NCBI GenBank assembly: GCA_026002835.1
Contig: BPGC01000001.1
Span: 62,001-126,000, forward strand
DNA length: 64,000 bases
Reading direction: 5' to 3'
Source of the DNA: Candidatus Nitrosocaldaceae archaeon
GTDB taxonomy: Archaea; Thermoproteota; Nitrososphaeria; Nitrososphaerales; Nitrosocaldaceae
Program-made: the position numbers and the translations under genes
Part shown: positions 46,102 through 55,531 of the stretch, piece after piece
Layout: the number at the start of each line of letters is the position of its first letter
How positions within the stretch are numbered: the stretch's first letter is position 1
Notes under the pieces: model-generated
What the model saw: the letters and a program-made list of their open reading frames with translations, nothing else
What the model was told of the DNA's origin: nothing
Databases searched by the model: none

Positions 46102-46590
46102 ATGATGAGAAAAGAGTATATAGTAGTAAGAATAGATGCTGCTCCTGATAATAGCCCTCAAGTGCTTGTATCATTGGCAGACCCTAAAGATATGAGAGGT
46201 AGAGATCAACCTCCAGTCATGCCTATGTTTGGAGGCTTTGGCTCAATGGACGATCTAATGAAGAATCTCAATAAGATAATTGCTAGTCAGATGATGAGTG
46301 GTTTTACTACTACTCTAAAACTATCAATAAAAGAGTATGAAGACTCTGGTATAAAAGTAGGAGATAAGATATATCTAGATATAATAAAACCAGAACTCAT
46401 TGAGAGTAATGAACTAAGGTTAAGCCCTGAACAGATGCAAAAGTATGAAGAGGTAATGAGTATATTAGCAGATCTAGGAATAAAGCCTAGTGAATGGGCT
46501 AGTAAGAGGAATGATATATTAGCAATGATAAATAAAGGTGTGCCAGCAAAGGAGATAGCAGATACGATAGCAAGAAGCCTAAAGAGATAA
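46102..46590 (+). CDS. conserved protein of unknown function
   Basis: The 162-residue soluble protein starts with a beta-rich segment (KEYIVVRIDAAPDNSPQVLVSLADP), has a Met/Gly/Phe-rich middle (residues 38-55) and a C-terminal pair of helices (LSPEQMQKYEEVMSILADLG; KGVPAKEIADTIARSL). I do not know a named family; the gene is divergent from cysH and followed by a RAM-domain gene. No catalytic motif is apparent. Confidence 0.6.
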   Translation: MMRKEYIVVRIDAAPDNSPQVLVSLADPKDMRGRDQPPVMPMFGGFGSMDDLMKNLNKIIASQMMSGFTTTLKLSIKEYEDSGIKVGDKIYLDIIKPELIESNELRLSPEQMQKYEEVMSILADLGIKPSEWASKRNDILAMINKGVPAKEIADTIARSLKR

Positions 46591-46628
46591 TATCAACCTC
46601 TAAATATCACTATTTTCTATATCTTAGC

Positions 46629-46868
46629 ATGCCATCGGCATATGTATTAATAAACTGTGATCTAGGATCTGAAGAAGAGATAATTAGAGAGATCAAGAAG
46701 ATGGAAGGAGTTAAAGAAGTTGAAGGAACTTATGGTGTTTATGATATAGTAGCGAAAGTAGAGAGCGATAGCATGGAGAAGTTGAAGAATATTATAACTT
46801 GGAAGATTAGAAGGATGCCCAAAGTAAGATCTACTGTAACATTAATAGTAATAGAAGGACAAGGATAG
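46629..46868 (+). CDS. stand-alone RAM (Lrp ligand-binding) domain protein
   Basis: The 79-residue protein is a RAM/ACT-like domain without a helix-turn-helix: AYVLINCDLGSEEEIIREIKKMEGVKEVEGTYGVYDIVAKV. Such small proteins form dimers or rings that bind amino acids and may modulate full-length Lrp regulators. Its partner is unknown. Confidence 0.85.
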   Translation: MPSAYVLINCDLGSEEEIIREIKKMEGVKEVEGTYGVYDIVAKVESDSMEKLKNIITWKIRRMPKVRSTVTLIVIEGQG

Positions 46869-46904
46869 ATCAAAAACACTTTCTATTTTTATATATAAAT
46901 AAAA

Positions 46905-47957
46905 TTATGGTTTGATTACAGCTCTACCTATTATCTTACCTTCTCTTAGTTCTTCTAACGCTTGATTTGCATCATCTAGATTAAACCTTTTTGAGATTAT
47001 AGTTTTAATGACTCCTCTCTCTGCTAATGCTACTAATTCAAACAAGTCTTCTAATCTTCCTGTATAAGATCCTATAATCTTAATTGCTCTTAATGGTATA
47101 GTAACTAATGCTAGTTCTACTGATCCTCCAAACAATCCTACTGGAACCAATCTTCCTCTCTTCCTTAACAGTTCTAGATCTGTAGCAACAGTATTACTAG
47201 CATTTACAAAGTCTATAACTGCATCTGCTCCTAAGCCATCAGTAATATCTTTGATCTCTTTTACTGGATTGCTTGTCTTTGCATTTATAGTATAATCTGC
47301 TCCTAATCTCTTTGCCTCTTCTAACCTTCTATCATCTAGATCTATTACAGCAATCCTAGCATTTGTTATATTCCTTGCTAATTGTATTCCAGTTAACCCT
47401 AAGCCTCCAGCTCCAACTATAACTAACATCTCATAAGGCTTAACCTCAGCATTCTTTATTGCATTATATGCTGTTAAACCAGAACATGCTAGCGCTGCAG
47501 CTTCCTCTGGTTCTAATTTATCCAATTTTACAACATACTTTGCATGAGGAACCAATACATACTCAGCATATCCTCCATCTTGAAATATTCCTAACGATCT
47601 TGGATTATCGCATAGATTCTCTGCTCCAACTCTACATGCTGGGCATGAACCTTCTCCTAACCAAGGATATACTAACACTTTATCACCTTCTCCTAACCCT
47701 TTTACTTCATCTCCTACTTTCTCTATAATGCCAGAGATCTCATGACCTGGAGTTAATGGAAACTTTACACCTCTATCCTCAACACGTATAAATGAACCTC
47801 CAGCACCTTGATAACCTCCTTCCCATAGATGAAGATCGCTATGACATACACCAGTAGCATTAACTCTTACCAATACTTGCATATCCTTTGGTTCTGGAAT
47901 TGGTATATCATCTATAACTAAAGGTTCTTTAGGCTTTACTATTCTAGCTGCTTTCAT
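46905..47957 (-). CDS. zinc-dependent alcohol dehydrogenase (medium-chain)
   Basis: The roughly 350-residue enzyme has the catalytic-zinc motif GVCHSDLHLWEG and TPGHEISG, a structural-zinc site GEGSCPACRVGAENLC with three Cys plus an acidic residue as in the Sulfolobus enzyme, and the Rossmann motif VGAGGLGLTG. It oxidises alcohols with NAD(P). The frame opens at 47972, but MKAARIVKP at 47957 is the usual start, and an AGATATAATAAC box lies about 30 bases before it. Confidence 0.85.
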   Translation of the reverse strand: MKAARIVKPKEPLVIDDIPIPEPKDMQVLVRVNATGVCHSDLHLWEGGYQGAGGSFIRVEDRGVKFPLTPGHEISGIIEKVGDEVKGLGEGDKVLVYPWLGEGSCPACRVGAENLCDNPRSLGIFQDGGYAEYVLVPHAKYVVKLDKLEPEEAAALACSGLTAYNAIKNAEVKPYEMLVIVGAGGLGLTGIQLARNITNARIAVIDLDDRRLEEAKRLGADYTINAKTSNPVKEIKDITDGLGADAVIDFVNASNTVATDLELLRKRGRLVPVGLFGGSVELALVTIPLRAIKIIGSYTGRLEDLFELVALAERGVIKTIISKRFNLDDANQALEELREGKIIGRAVIKP

Positions 47958-48071
47958 CAACTTTATGAGCAAACTTGAAGTTATTATATCTTGCTAGCTA
48001 AAGACTTATTGTTACAAATTAGATTATATAGAATAGCAAAAGTTTTTACCTTATTACTAATATATAGATAT

Positions 48072-48431
48072 ATGCAGAGATCTAGTATAGTATTAATAAC
48101 AATAAGTATTATAGGAGCAATAGGTTTGCCTTTAGGTGATCCTAAATTTATAACAACTGCTATAGGCTTAGAATTAGCATACATAACTTTAGCAGTATTA
48201 TCGTTCAAGAATATCAGATATGTTCCAATAGCAAGCATAGTTCTAGCAATAATAGTTATAATAGGTAACACAGCATCTAAGACTCATATAGATATAATGC
48301 TATCATTAGATCCTATAGAGAATGCAATAATACTGATAATTGGAGGTTATGCTCTTCAAGGTTTGCTTATAATTACTAGCATATTTGATTATAAATACAA
48401 AGAGGAGATAAGATGGAAGAGAAGAATATAG
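48072..48431 (+). CDS. small membrane protein, unknown
   Basis: The frame opens at 47991, but the ATG at 48072 (MQRSSIVLITISIIG) is better placed behind a TATA-like region. The 119-residue product has four hydrophobic segments (about residues 4-20, 28-43, 49-65, 81-105) and a basic C-terminus (KRRI) and should lie in the membrane. It overlaps the scpA-like gene by 19 bases, which suggests cotranslation. I do not recognise a family. Confidence 0.55.
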   Translation: MQRSSIVLITISIIGAIGLPLGDPKFITTAIGLELAYITLAVLSFKNIRYVPIASIVLAIIVIIGNTASKTHIDIMLSLDPIENAIILIIGGYALQGLLIITSIFDYKYKEEIRWKRRI

Positions 48432-49066
48432 CTAAACCTCCAGTAAATATATTATTCAATCCTAATCTAGTAGCAAAGAAGAATATCTGGGAGATAGATC
48501 TCGTATCAATATTAGACACTTTAATAAATATACTAGAAGAAAGAGGTAAGAAGGATTTAAGAGTATGTGGTATAGCAGCTCTATCTTCAGCAATAATCCT
48601 AAGACTAAAGGTAGAAAGTATATTTGCTTTGGAAAGGATAGCAAGTCAGAAGAAACCTGTTAGAGATACAAGTATAATGAACAATATAAACATGCTTCAG
48701 ATGCCATATAGGTTTGAAGCTAAATATCCTGTATCTTTAGAAGATCTATTAAGTGTATTAGAAAGCATGCTTGAAAACTTGTCTAAACCAAAAGAGAAGT
48801 TTGATCTAGAACCATTAGATAGTAAAGAATTAGATCAATACCTAGTAATATTTGAAGAATTATTAGAAGAGTATAAAGATGATATATATAAAAGAGTAAC
48901 ATTAACTGGTAAGTTATCGTTTAATGAATTTACAAGATACATGGATCCTTTAGATGCTACTAGATATTTTATAGCAATATTATATCTAGCAATGGAGAAC
49001 AAAGTTGAATTGGAAGAGTTGGAAGATGATATATTAATAATAGTTTATAACAAGACATTATATTAG
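48413..49066 (+). CDS. scpA: segregation and condensation protein A (ScpA) homologue
   Basis: The 217-residue, mostly helical protein has the kleisin-like pattern: WEIDLVSILDTLINILEERGKKDLRVCGIAALSSAIILRLKVE at the N-terminus and a C-terminal winged-helix region (YLAMENKVELEEL). ScpA binds SMC proteins to organise chromosomes; no scpB or smc lies nearby. The match is from overall pattern rather than a strict motif. Confidence 0.75.
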   Translation: MEEKNIAKPPVNILFNPNLVAKKNIWEIDLVSILDTLINILEERGKKDLRVCGIAALSSAIILRLKVESIFALERIASQKKPVRDTSIMNNINMLQMPYRFEAKYPVSLEDLLSVLESMLENLSKPKEKFDLEPLDSKELDQYLVIFEELLEEYKDDIYKRVTLTGKLSFNEFTRYMDPLDATRYFIAILYLAMENKVELEELEDDILIIVYNKTLY

Positions 49067-49088
49067 AGTATGTAATAACTTAAGGATA

Positions 49089-49685
49089 TTGGGTTTAGCA
49101 GATGATATATTAACATGGGCAAAGGAGGTATTTGTACCATTTGGAGAAATGGGCTTGTTTGTCGTAGCATTTGCCGAATCATCTGTATTTCCAATACCTC
49201 CAGATATAATTCTAATATCATTAGCATTGATAAACCCAGAGTTATCATTGTTATATGCATTAATCTCGTCTATTGGTTCAATAGCTGGAGGTATAGCTGG
49301 TTATTTTATAGGCTTAAAAGGAGGAAGAGCATTAGCAACTAGACTATTCTCAGAGAATATGCTAAAAAAGGTTGAGCATTATTTTAAAGAGTATGGAGCT
49401 TGGGCTGTATTGATAGCAGCATTTTCTCCAATACCATATAAAGTATTTACCATAGCATCTGGTATAGCAAGATTAGATCTCAAACGATTTGTAATAGCAT
49501 CTAGTATAGGGAGAACTGCTAGATTTGTAGCAGAAGCATTGATAATAATGTTCTTTGGTAAAGAATTGTTAGATTTTGCTTTGGCAAACTTTGAGATCTT
49601 GAGTATAATAATAGCAGTTGGAATAGTAGCATTCATAGTAATAAGGAAGCAGATAATTAAGAGAAATAATAAAAAATTAACTTAA
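49089..49685 (+). CDS. DedA family membrane protein
   Basis: The 198-residue protein has the DedA core: FAESSVFPIPPDIILI, YFIGLKGGRALATRLF, and FSPIPYKVFTIASGIARLDLKRFV with the conserved Arg and Pro. DedA proteins are thought to flip polyprenyl phosphate or other lipids. The start is TTG at 49089. It ends in a short overlap with the convergent roadblock-like gene. Confidence 0.9.
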   Translation: MGLADDILTWAKEVFVPFGEMGLFVVAFAESSVFPIPPDIILISLALINPELSLLYALISSIGSIAGGIAGYFIGLKGGRALATRLFSENMLKKVEHYFKEYGAWAVLIAAFSPIPYKVFTIASGIARLDLKRFVIASSIGRTARFVAEALIIMFFGKELLDFALANFEILSIIIAVGIVAFIVIRKQIIKRNNKKLT

Positions 49686-50048
49686 CAATTCTCTAGCCTT
49701 ATTAGCTACATCTAACATCTCATCAAAAGTAGCATCTTTCTCAAATGTTATGTATAGTATATGCTTATTGCTTGATATCGCTATAGAATTTACTTTTTCA
49801 TGCATGGTTAATGTTAGTATATGCTTGCCTAAGCTATCCTCAAATGGTTTCCTAAGCATCTCTCTTACTGCTGTTAAGAAGAATTCATTCATAGCCTCTT
49901 CTGATTTGAATAATGGTTTAACTCCAGGTTTTATCTTACCAGCAATTGTTTTGCCATAAGGGCTTATAACTCCAGCAAATCTTATCTTAGGGTTCAATTC
50001 TATTATCTTATTACATATATCCTTCAACCTTTTTGTATCATTACTCAT
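49677..50048 (-). CDS. small DUF6659-like or roadblock-like protein
   Basis: The 123-residue protein alternates helix and strand (KLNPKIRFAGVISPYGKTIAG-like; HILTLTMHEKVNSIAISS; HILYITFEKDATFDEMLDVANKARELL), a profilin/roadblock-like pattern seen in many small Nitrososphaerota proteins. No catalytic residues are evident. It may act as a signalling or scaffold domain. Confidence 0.55.
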   Translation of the reverse strand: MSNDTKRLKDICNKIIELNPKIRFAGVISPYGKTIAGKIKPGVKPLFKSEEAMNEFFLTAVREMLRKPFEDSLGKHILTLTMHEKVNSIAISSNKHILYITFEKDATFDEMLDVANKARELLS

Positions 50049-50097
50049 AAATAGATTGAGATATAAGTTATTGATAAATGTATGTTTGTTATAAAAA

Positions 50098-50451
50098 TTA
50101 GTATAAGCGTTCCTTTACATGCTTTGCTATGATGTTATAAGCCTCGATAGCATCTTTACTTATCTTTATAGCATATTCTGGTCTCCATCTACCATAAATT
50201 CTTACTCCATCCTCTACTGGATCTATGAATATATCCCCTTCATCTATCAATACCTTCTTTAATAATTCTAACAACTCTTTATCTTTATTAAGTTCATCTG
50301 CAATATACGAACCTTCCCAATGCACTTCAACTATCTTCTTGCTTAATCTGCTCCTTTTATGCCTTGTTCTAGCTAGTAATGTATCATCTACTCTATGCTT
50401 ACCTTTTATAAAGAATTGTATCTGATATACTGGTAATGCACCTGCTAGCAT
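50098..50451 (-). CDS. small protein of unknown function
   Basis: The 117-residue protein has a basic N-terminal region (KGKHRVDDTLLARTRHKRSRLSKK) and a beta-rich C-terminal half (RIYGRWRPEYAIKIS). It forms a probable operon with the 71-residue gene directly upstream (4-base gap). Its family is not recognised; the basic patch could bind nucleic acid. Confidence 0.5.
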   Translation of the reverse strand: MLAGALPVYQIQFFIKGKHRVDDTLLARTRHKRSRLSKKIVEVHWEGSYIADELNKDKELLELLKKVLIDEGDIFIDPVEDGVRIYGRWRPEYAIKISKDAIEAYNIIAKHVKERLY

Positions 50452-50455
50452 ATTA

Positions 50456-50671
50456 TCAACCCCTTGCTAATATCTGCATACAATCAAACTCCATTCCTTT
50501 TATCTTTATACAGCATATGCTATCTACTATTCTTTGAGAACCAGAGAAGTAATAACTGTAATATGGTCCTTTTATATCTGGAATAAGTTCAGCATCATAG
50601 CCAAGTTCATGCAGATGCTCTAACATTATCTTTACTATATCGCTCTCAATATACTCTTGCTCTTCTTCCAT
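50456..50671 (-). CDS. small protein of unknown function
   Basis: The 71-residue acidic protein has a helical N-terminus (EEQEYIESDIVKIMLEHLHEL) and a Tyr-rich stretch (PYYSYYFSGS), with Cys residues in ICCIKIKG. It sits just upstream of another small gene. I can offer no function. Confidence 0.5.
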   Translation of the reverse strand: MEEEQEYIESDIVKIMLEHLHELGYDAELIPDIKGPYYSYYFSGSQRIVDSICCIKIKGMEFDCMQILARG

Positions 50672-50711
50672 GCCATTAGCAACTATAATCTATAAAATAA
50701 AGATTTAGATT

Positions 50712-51608
50712 TTACTTTTTTAACTTACTTGCTAGCAGTTCTGGAACTTCAGCAGGTCTCTTTGCTACTGGAACATCAGCTTTAGCAAACATGTTTATCT
50801 TTGACTCTGCAGAACCAAACGAGCCATATACTATAGCTCCAGCATGACCCATCCTCTTCTCTTTTGGTGCAGATCTTCCAGCTATATATGCAACGACTGG
50901 TTTATCAAAGTTTGTATCTATTATATACTGAGCAAGTTGTTCTTCAGCATCACCGCCTATCTCTCCTACCACAACTACTGAATCTATATCATTACTATCT
51001 CTTATATTCTCAAAACATTCTATTAGATTTGTGCAATTTATGGGATCTCCTCCTATACCTAACGCTATCCTCTGCCCAAATCCTGCTAATGATAATCTAT
51101 ATGAGATCTCATACATAAGAGTTCCACTCCTTGATAATACTGCAGTATTACCTCGCTTGAAGGGCATATCTGGCATTATTCCAACTTTGATAAGATCTGG
51201 TATGATAACGCCTGGAGTATTTGGACCTATAACCATAGCATCGTTCTTTCTAGCCAACTTTAATATCTTCAAACTATCTTTTATTGGAACATGCTCTGGT
51301 ATAGCAACTAACAACTTTATTCCATTATTTAGTGCATCTTCAGCAGCACTTAAGAAGTAAGGTGCTGGAACGAATGCTACTGATATCTTTGCATCTGTAT
51401 GTTCTCTAGCCTCCTTTACTGAATTGTATATTGGTACTCCATCAAAGTCTTGACCTCCTTTTCCTGGTGTTACTCCAGCAACTATATTTGTTCCATACTC
51501 TTGCATCAAAGTAGCATGTCTAGATCCAAATTTACCAGTAATACCTTGAACTATAACCTCTCTATCATTGCCTTCTAATATATCAAATAGTTTACTCATA
51601 TCATTCAC
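50712..51608 (-). CDS. sucD: succinyl-CoA ligase subunit alpha
   Basis: The 298-residue subunit has the CoA-binding Rossmann domain (VIVQGITGKFGSRHA, then VAGVTPGKGG) and the phosphohistidine site GHAGAIVYGSFGSA near residue 258. With SucC it interconverts succinate and succinyl-CoA in the citric acid cycle. The gene overlaps sucC by 8 bases. The product length and motifs match archaeal SucD. Confidence 0.95.
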   Translation of the reverse strand: MNDMSKLFDILEGNDREVIVQGITGKFGSRHATLMQEYGTNIVAGVTPGKGGQDFDGVPIYNSVKEAREHTDAKISVAFVPAPYFLSAAEDALNNGIKLLVAIPEHVPIKDSLKILKLARKNDAMVIGPNTPGVIIPDLIKVGIMPDMPFKRGNTAVLSRSGTLMYEISYRLSLAGFGQRIALGIGGDPINCTNLIECFENIRDSNDIDSVVVVGEIGGDAEEQLAQYIIDTNFDKPVVAYIAGRSAPKEKRMGHAGAIVYGSFGSAESKINMFAKADVPVAKRPAEVPELLASKLKK

Positions 51609-52710
51609 CTTTTACACTCTTTACTGCCTCATTTATAGCATCCTCTACTGCATCATACATCTTTGCAGGACTATCTTTAAGTATCTCTCTAGCCTTCTCA
51701 GACTCTGCACCTAAGATTCTAGCGAATAATGGAACATTAATAACATTATCATTATATGCTTTAACTATAGCTTCAGCAACAACATCTGTCCTAACTATAC
51801 CTCCAAATAAGTTAACTAGTATAGCTTTTACTCTAGGCATCTTGCTTATTAGAGTTAATGCTTTATACACACTCTCGGTAGTAGCTGTTCCTCCAACATC
51901 TAAGAAACATGCTGGTTTTCCATTTGCATCGCTAAGCATATCTAGAGTTGACATTACTAACCCTGCTCCATTACCTATTACAGCTATATCTCCATCTAAC
52001 TCTACTAATGAAAAACCACTCCTCCTAGCCTCTACCTCTAGACTAGATAATTCCTCATACTTTTTAAGTTCTTCATGTCTAAATAATGCATTATCATCTA
52101 TTATCACTTTGGAATCCAACGCTGCTAATGAACCATCTTCCCTTATAACTAGAGGATTAATCTCTGCTAGTTCTGCTTCCTTCTCATCTACAAACCTTAT
52201 CAGTTTTTGAGCTATATCTATAAAGTGATCGTATGTTTTATCTTTTAATTGTAAATAATTACCAACTTTAGTTATTATATCCTTATTATCTTCTTCTATA
52301 TCTATATCTTCTATAATCTTATCTTCAACACTCTCTATATCTACTCCACCGCTGGCAGAGGCTATAATTGAGTAGCACCTCTTGCTTCTGTTAAGGAATA
52401 TTGAGAAGTATAACTCCTTTGCTATATCTAGGAACTCTGCTACAAGGAATCTCTCAATCTTCTCACCTTTTACCTCCATTCCATAAAGCCTATCAAACTC
52501 TCTTTCTAACTCTTCCTTATTCTTGCATACTACAACAGCTCCAGCCTTTCCTCTGCCTCCAACTCTTAACTGTGCTTTCAAGACTATAGGAAAGCCCATC
52601 TTCTCTGCACTAGCTATAGCATCAGTTTTATTATCTACAACATAACCTTTCTGGATCGGAATTCCATACTCTTCAAACAGTTCTTTACCTTGATACTCTA
52701 GTAATCTCAT
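51601..52710 (-). CDS. sucC: succinyl-CoA ligase subunit beta
   Basis: The 369-residue subunit carries the ATP-grasp fold: MRLLEYQGKELFEEYGIPIQKGYV, KAQLRVGGRGKAGAV, AEINPLVI, LDVGGTAT and LVNLFGGIVRTDVVA. The length is near the norm of about 390. It is the first gene of the sucCD operon; promoter DNA is in the 37-base gap before 52748. Confidence 0.95.
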   Translation of the reverse strand: MRLLEYQGKELFEEYGIPIQKGYVVDNKTDAIASAEKMGFPIVLKAQLRVGGRGKAGAVVVCKNKEELEREFDRLYGMEVKGEKIERFLVAEFLDIAKELYFSIFLNRSKRCYSIIASASGGVDIESVEDKIIEDIDIEEDNKDIITKVGNYLQLKDKTYDHFIDIAQKLIRFVDEKEAELAEINPLVIREDGSLAALDSKVIIDDNALFRHEELKKYEELSSLEVEARRSGFSLVELDGDIAVIGNGAGLVMSTLDMLSDANGKPACFLDVGGTATTESVYKALTLISKMPRVKAILVNLFGGIVRTDVVAEAIVKAYNDNVINVPLFARILGAESEKAREILKDSPAKMYDAVEDAINEAVKSVKGE

Positions 52711-52747
52711 GCAATAGATGGATAAACCACATTATAAAAACCTAGTT

Positions 52748-53086
52748 TTATTTCTGAATCTTTACTATACTCTCTAGATTAGATAATATTCTCTGGAATA
52801 ATTCTTTACCTCGATTCATAGCCCATTCTGGAAACTCTTCTAGATCAAAGATAGATTGTTGTTGTATGCTAGGAGCTATAACTCCTCCATAAGTTATGAC
52901 TTGAACTATTATGAATGGTCCAGAGATACTTGCTATCTCTTCTTCCATGATATCTTCATACTCTTCCATAACATTTCTATAAAGTATTATCGGTTTTGAT
53001 GACTTGAATGATATTATGCTAGATATAAATAATAACTCTTTTAATCTTGAGATCATACATTCTTCTATTGTAAACTGCTTATCCAT
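52748..53086 (-). CDS. small conserved protein, unknown function
   Basis: The 112-residue protein begins with a helix containing a Cys (IEECMISRLKELL), has a hydrophobic strand (GPFIIVQVITYGGVIAP) and a final amphipathic helix (AMNRGKELFQRILSNLESI). I know of no family name, though the pattern looks like other small proteins of this lineage. It lies between pus10 and sucC on the same strand. Confidence 0.5.
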   Translation of the reverse strand: MDKQFTIEECMISRLKELLFISSIISFKSSKPIILYRNVMEEYEDIMEEEIASISGPFIIVQVITYGGVIAPSIQQQSIFDLEEFPEWAMNRGKELFQRILSNLESIVKIQK

Positions 53087-53146
53087 GTTATTAGCATGCT
53101 TGATGATTTTATAAATTAGAGATGTTAATATTATTTAACAAGGTAT

Positions 53147-54205
53147 CTAACCTTCTTCTATCTTAACATCAAGCACATCAAAACACTTGCATTTTAGATT
53201 AGTGTTTAATAGTTCTGATAGGCTTGGTTCGATTCCATTACCTTCAACAAACCTCTTAATTGGTAAACCGCTCTCTGCCTCTAGTATTATCTCTAATCCA
53301 TCATTAATGGGAGTTATTTTCATTTGATATATCTTCTTCTTGATACTTTTATGCTTATTTGTTACATTAACACTATCGAGTTTTATATCTGGTATGGTAT
53401 CTAACTTAGCATCTGCTAGAATTCTGAACTTTGATCTAAACCTTATAGATTTATCTGGGAATTTAGATGCTTCTTTTATAAACCATGCTGTAACTCCATC
53501 CCTTTTTATTATTATACTGCTATAATCTATTGATCTCTTTCTTGGATTTATTATCTTTACAAAGAATGGTCTTCCTTTATTTAATACTAAACTATCTTCA
53601 TCTTCTCCTCCAACCCATGAGAATTTTACTTGATCAGCATTATACAATTGTATTAGATGATCTGCTAATATACTCTCAATGCTTATATCAGTAACACCTT
53701 TAAAGTTACATTGATGGCATCCTATTCCATTACAGTTTATGCATTTAGTTGCTCTCTGCTCTATACCCCTCTTCTCTTTCTTATATTTACCAAATAGATA
53801 GATTGCTTTAGAATTTATGGTAACGAATCTGCCCATTAGATCTATATGTATTATTAGATCTGGATCTGTAAATGATACTTTTGCATTTATTGAACTGCTT
53901 AACATTTTACCAAGTGTTGAAGTTATCTCATTCTTTATGCTTCTCCGCCCTTTAATCTTTAATCTAGATCTTAGCTCATCTTCTCTCTCTAATATACTAG
54001 GATGAACAGTAGCGCCAATAAGGAATGTATTAAACTCATAATCTTTTATTGCATGTTTTATTAATTCGAAGATCTCATCTAATTTATCCATTAATCCATT
54101 GCAGATGTAACATTCTCCTTCTCTAGCCTTTATTCCTTCCCTCTTCATGCATCTAGAACATAGTATTAGATCATTTACCAAATCCAAATCTCTTGAGTAA
54201 TCCAT
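53147..54205 (-). CDS. pus10: tRNA pseudouridine synthase Pus10
   Basis: The 352-residue protein has N-terminal Cys pairs (CSRC, CYIC), a THUMP-like middle and a C-terminal pseudouridine-synthase domain with the catalytic Asp in WVGGEDEDSLVLNKGRPF. A second CXXC set is CINC...CHQC. It makes Psi54 and Psi55 in archaeal tRNA. The ATG overlaps the end of SRP54 by 35 bases; a later start (TTG at about 54184) would shorten the overlap. Confidence 0.9.
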   Translation of the reverse strand: MDYSRDLDLVNDLILCSRCMKREGIKAREGECYICNGLMDKLDEIFELIKHAIKDYEFNTFLIGATVHPSILEREDELRSRLKIKGRRSIKNEITSTLGKMLSSSINAKVSFTDPDLIIHIDLMGRFVTINSKAIYLFGKYKKEKRGIEQRATKCINCNGIGCHQCNFKGVTDISIESILADHLIQLYNADQVKFSWVGGEDEDSLVLNKGRPFFVKIINPRKRSIDYSSIIIKRDGVTAWFIKEASKFPDKSIRFRSKFRILADAKLDTIPDIKLDSVNVTNKHKSIKKKIYQMKITPINDGLEIILEAESGLPIKRFVEGNGIEPSLSELLNTNLKCKCFDVLDVKIEEG

Positions 54206-55499
54206 GCATAGCTCTACCTTTAACCGATTTCATGACATCTTTAGATCTCTTGTATTGAGTCAATAGTTCTTTGACCTCTCTCTCACTTGTTCCAGAACCT
54301 CTAGCAACTCTCCTTATCCTAGATGCGTTGAATAGATCTGGATTTGCCCTCTCATCCTTTGTCATAGATTGTATTATATATCTCCATCGTTTCATCTTCT
54401 CCTCCATTACATCTACATCCTCTTCTTTTACTGCAGCAGATAAGCCTGGTAAATGTTCAAATATATTCCTCAATGAACCCATCTTATTGACTTGCTCTAA
54501 CTGATAATAGAAATCATCTATAGTCATCTTACCACTAGTTATCCTTTTTATCTTCTTCTCATCAGCTTCTATCTCTAACTGTTTTGCCATATCTAGTAAT
54601 GCCTTTATATCTCCCATACCAAGCAATCTTCCTACAAACCTAGTTGGTGAGAACTGTTCTAGATCATCGATCCTCTCACCAGTAGATATGAACATAACCG
54701 TTGCTCCAGTTGCAGCAGCTGCAGATAATGCTCCTCCACCTTTCGCTGCTCCATCCAACTTTGTTACTATTATTCCTCCCACTGGTACAGATTTATGGAA
54801 TGCTTCTGCTTGGCTATAGCATTGCTGCCCAATAGTTCCATCTATTACTAGTAATACAAGATCTGGATTTACTAAATTATATATACTCTTCATCTCTTCA
54901 AGCAAACTCTGCTCTTCTTTATGTCTTCCAGCAGTATCTATTATAACAACATCAAGATTTGAATTCTTGAAATGCTCCATACCTCTCTTTACTATTCCTA
55001 AAGCATCTTTGCTATCTTCGCCATAAACCTCAACATTGATCTTGGAACACATCATCTTCAATTGCTCTAATGCTCCAGGTCTGTATGTATCTGCTCCTAT
55101 TACTCCAACCTTATAACCATGCTTGCTTAACCATCTAGCAAGTTTTGCAGTTGCAGATGTCTTACCACTTCCTTGAATACCAATCATCAATACTGTATTT
55201 AACTTACCTGGTTTGAATGGCAACTCTCTCTCTTCTCCTAATAATCTTGAGATCTCTTCATACAATATCTTAACAACATGATCCTTCCTAGATAATCCAG
55301 GAGGAGGCTGCTCATTTAATGCTCGCTCCTTTATCTTATTAGTAACTTGTAATACCAACTTTACATTAACATCAGATTGTAATAACGATCTCTGAACATC
55401 TCTAACTATCTCATTGATCAATGCCTCATCTATTATAGATGCTCCTACCAATTTTTTCAATGTATTTCTTAATCCTTTCTTTAGTGAATCTAAAACCAT
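54171..55499 (-). CDS. srp54: signal recognition particle 54 kDa protein
   Basis: The 442-residue GTPase has the N-terminal four-helix bundle, G1 GIQGSGKTSATAK, DTAGRH, TKLDGAAKGG and GERIDDLEQFSPTRF, then a Met-rich M domain (MTKDERANPDLFNASRIRRVARGSG) that binds 7S RNA and signal sequences. It targets nascent membrane proteins. The 7S RNA gene is not in this window. Confidence 0.97.
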   Translation of the reverse strand: MVLDSLKKGLRNTLKKLVGASIIDEALINEIVRDVQRSLLQSDVNVKLVLQVTNKIKERALNEQPPPGLSRKDHVVKILYEEISRLLGEERELPFKPGKLNTVLMIGIQGSGKTSATAKLARWLSKHGYKVGVIGADTYRPGALEQLKMMCSKINVEVYGEDSKDALGIVKRGMEHFKNSNLDVVIIDTAGRHKEEQSLLEEMKSIYNLVNPDLVLLVIDGTIGQQCYSQAEAFHKSVPVGGIIVTKLDGAAKGGGALSAAAATGATVMFISTGERIDDLEQFSPTRFVGRLLGMGDIKALLDMAKQLEIEADEKKIKRITSGKMTIDDFYYQLEQVNKMGSLRNIFEHLPGLSAAVKEEDVDVMEEKMKRWRYIIQSMTKDERANPDLFNASRIRRVARGSGTSEREVKELLTQYKRSKDVMKSVKGRAMHGLLKRFGFGK

Positions 55500-55531
55500 T
55501 ATCCTATACTTGTATTATTGTATTTATAAAG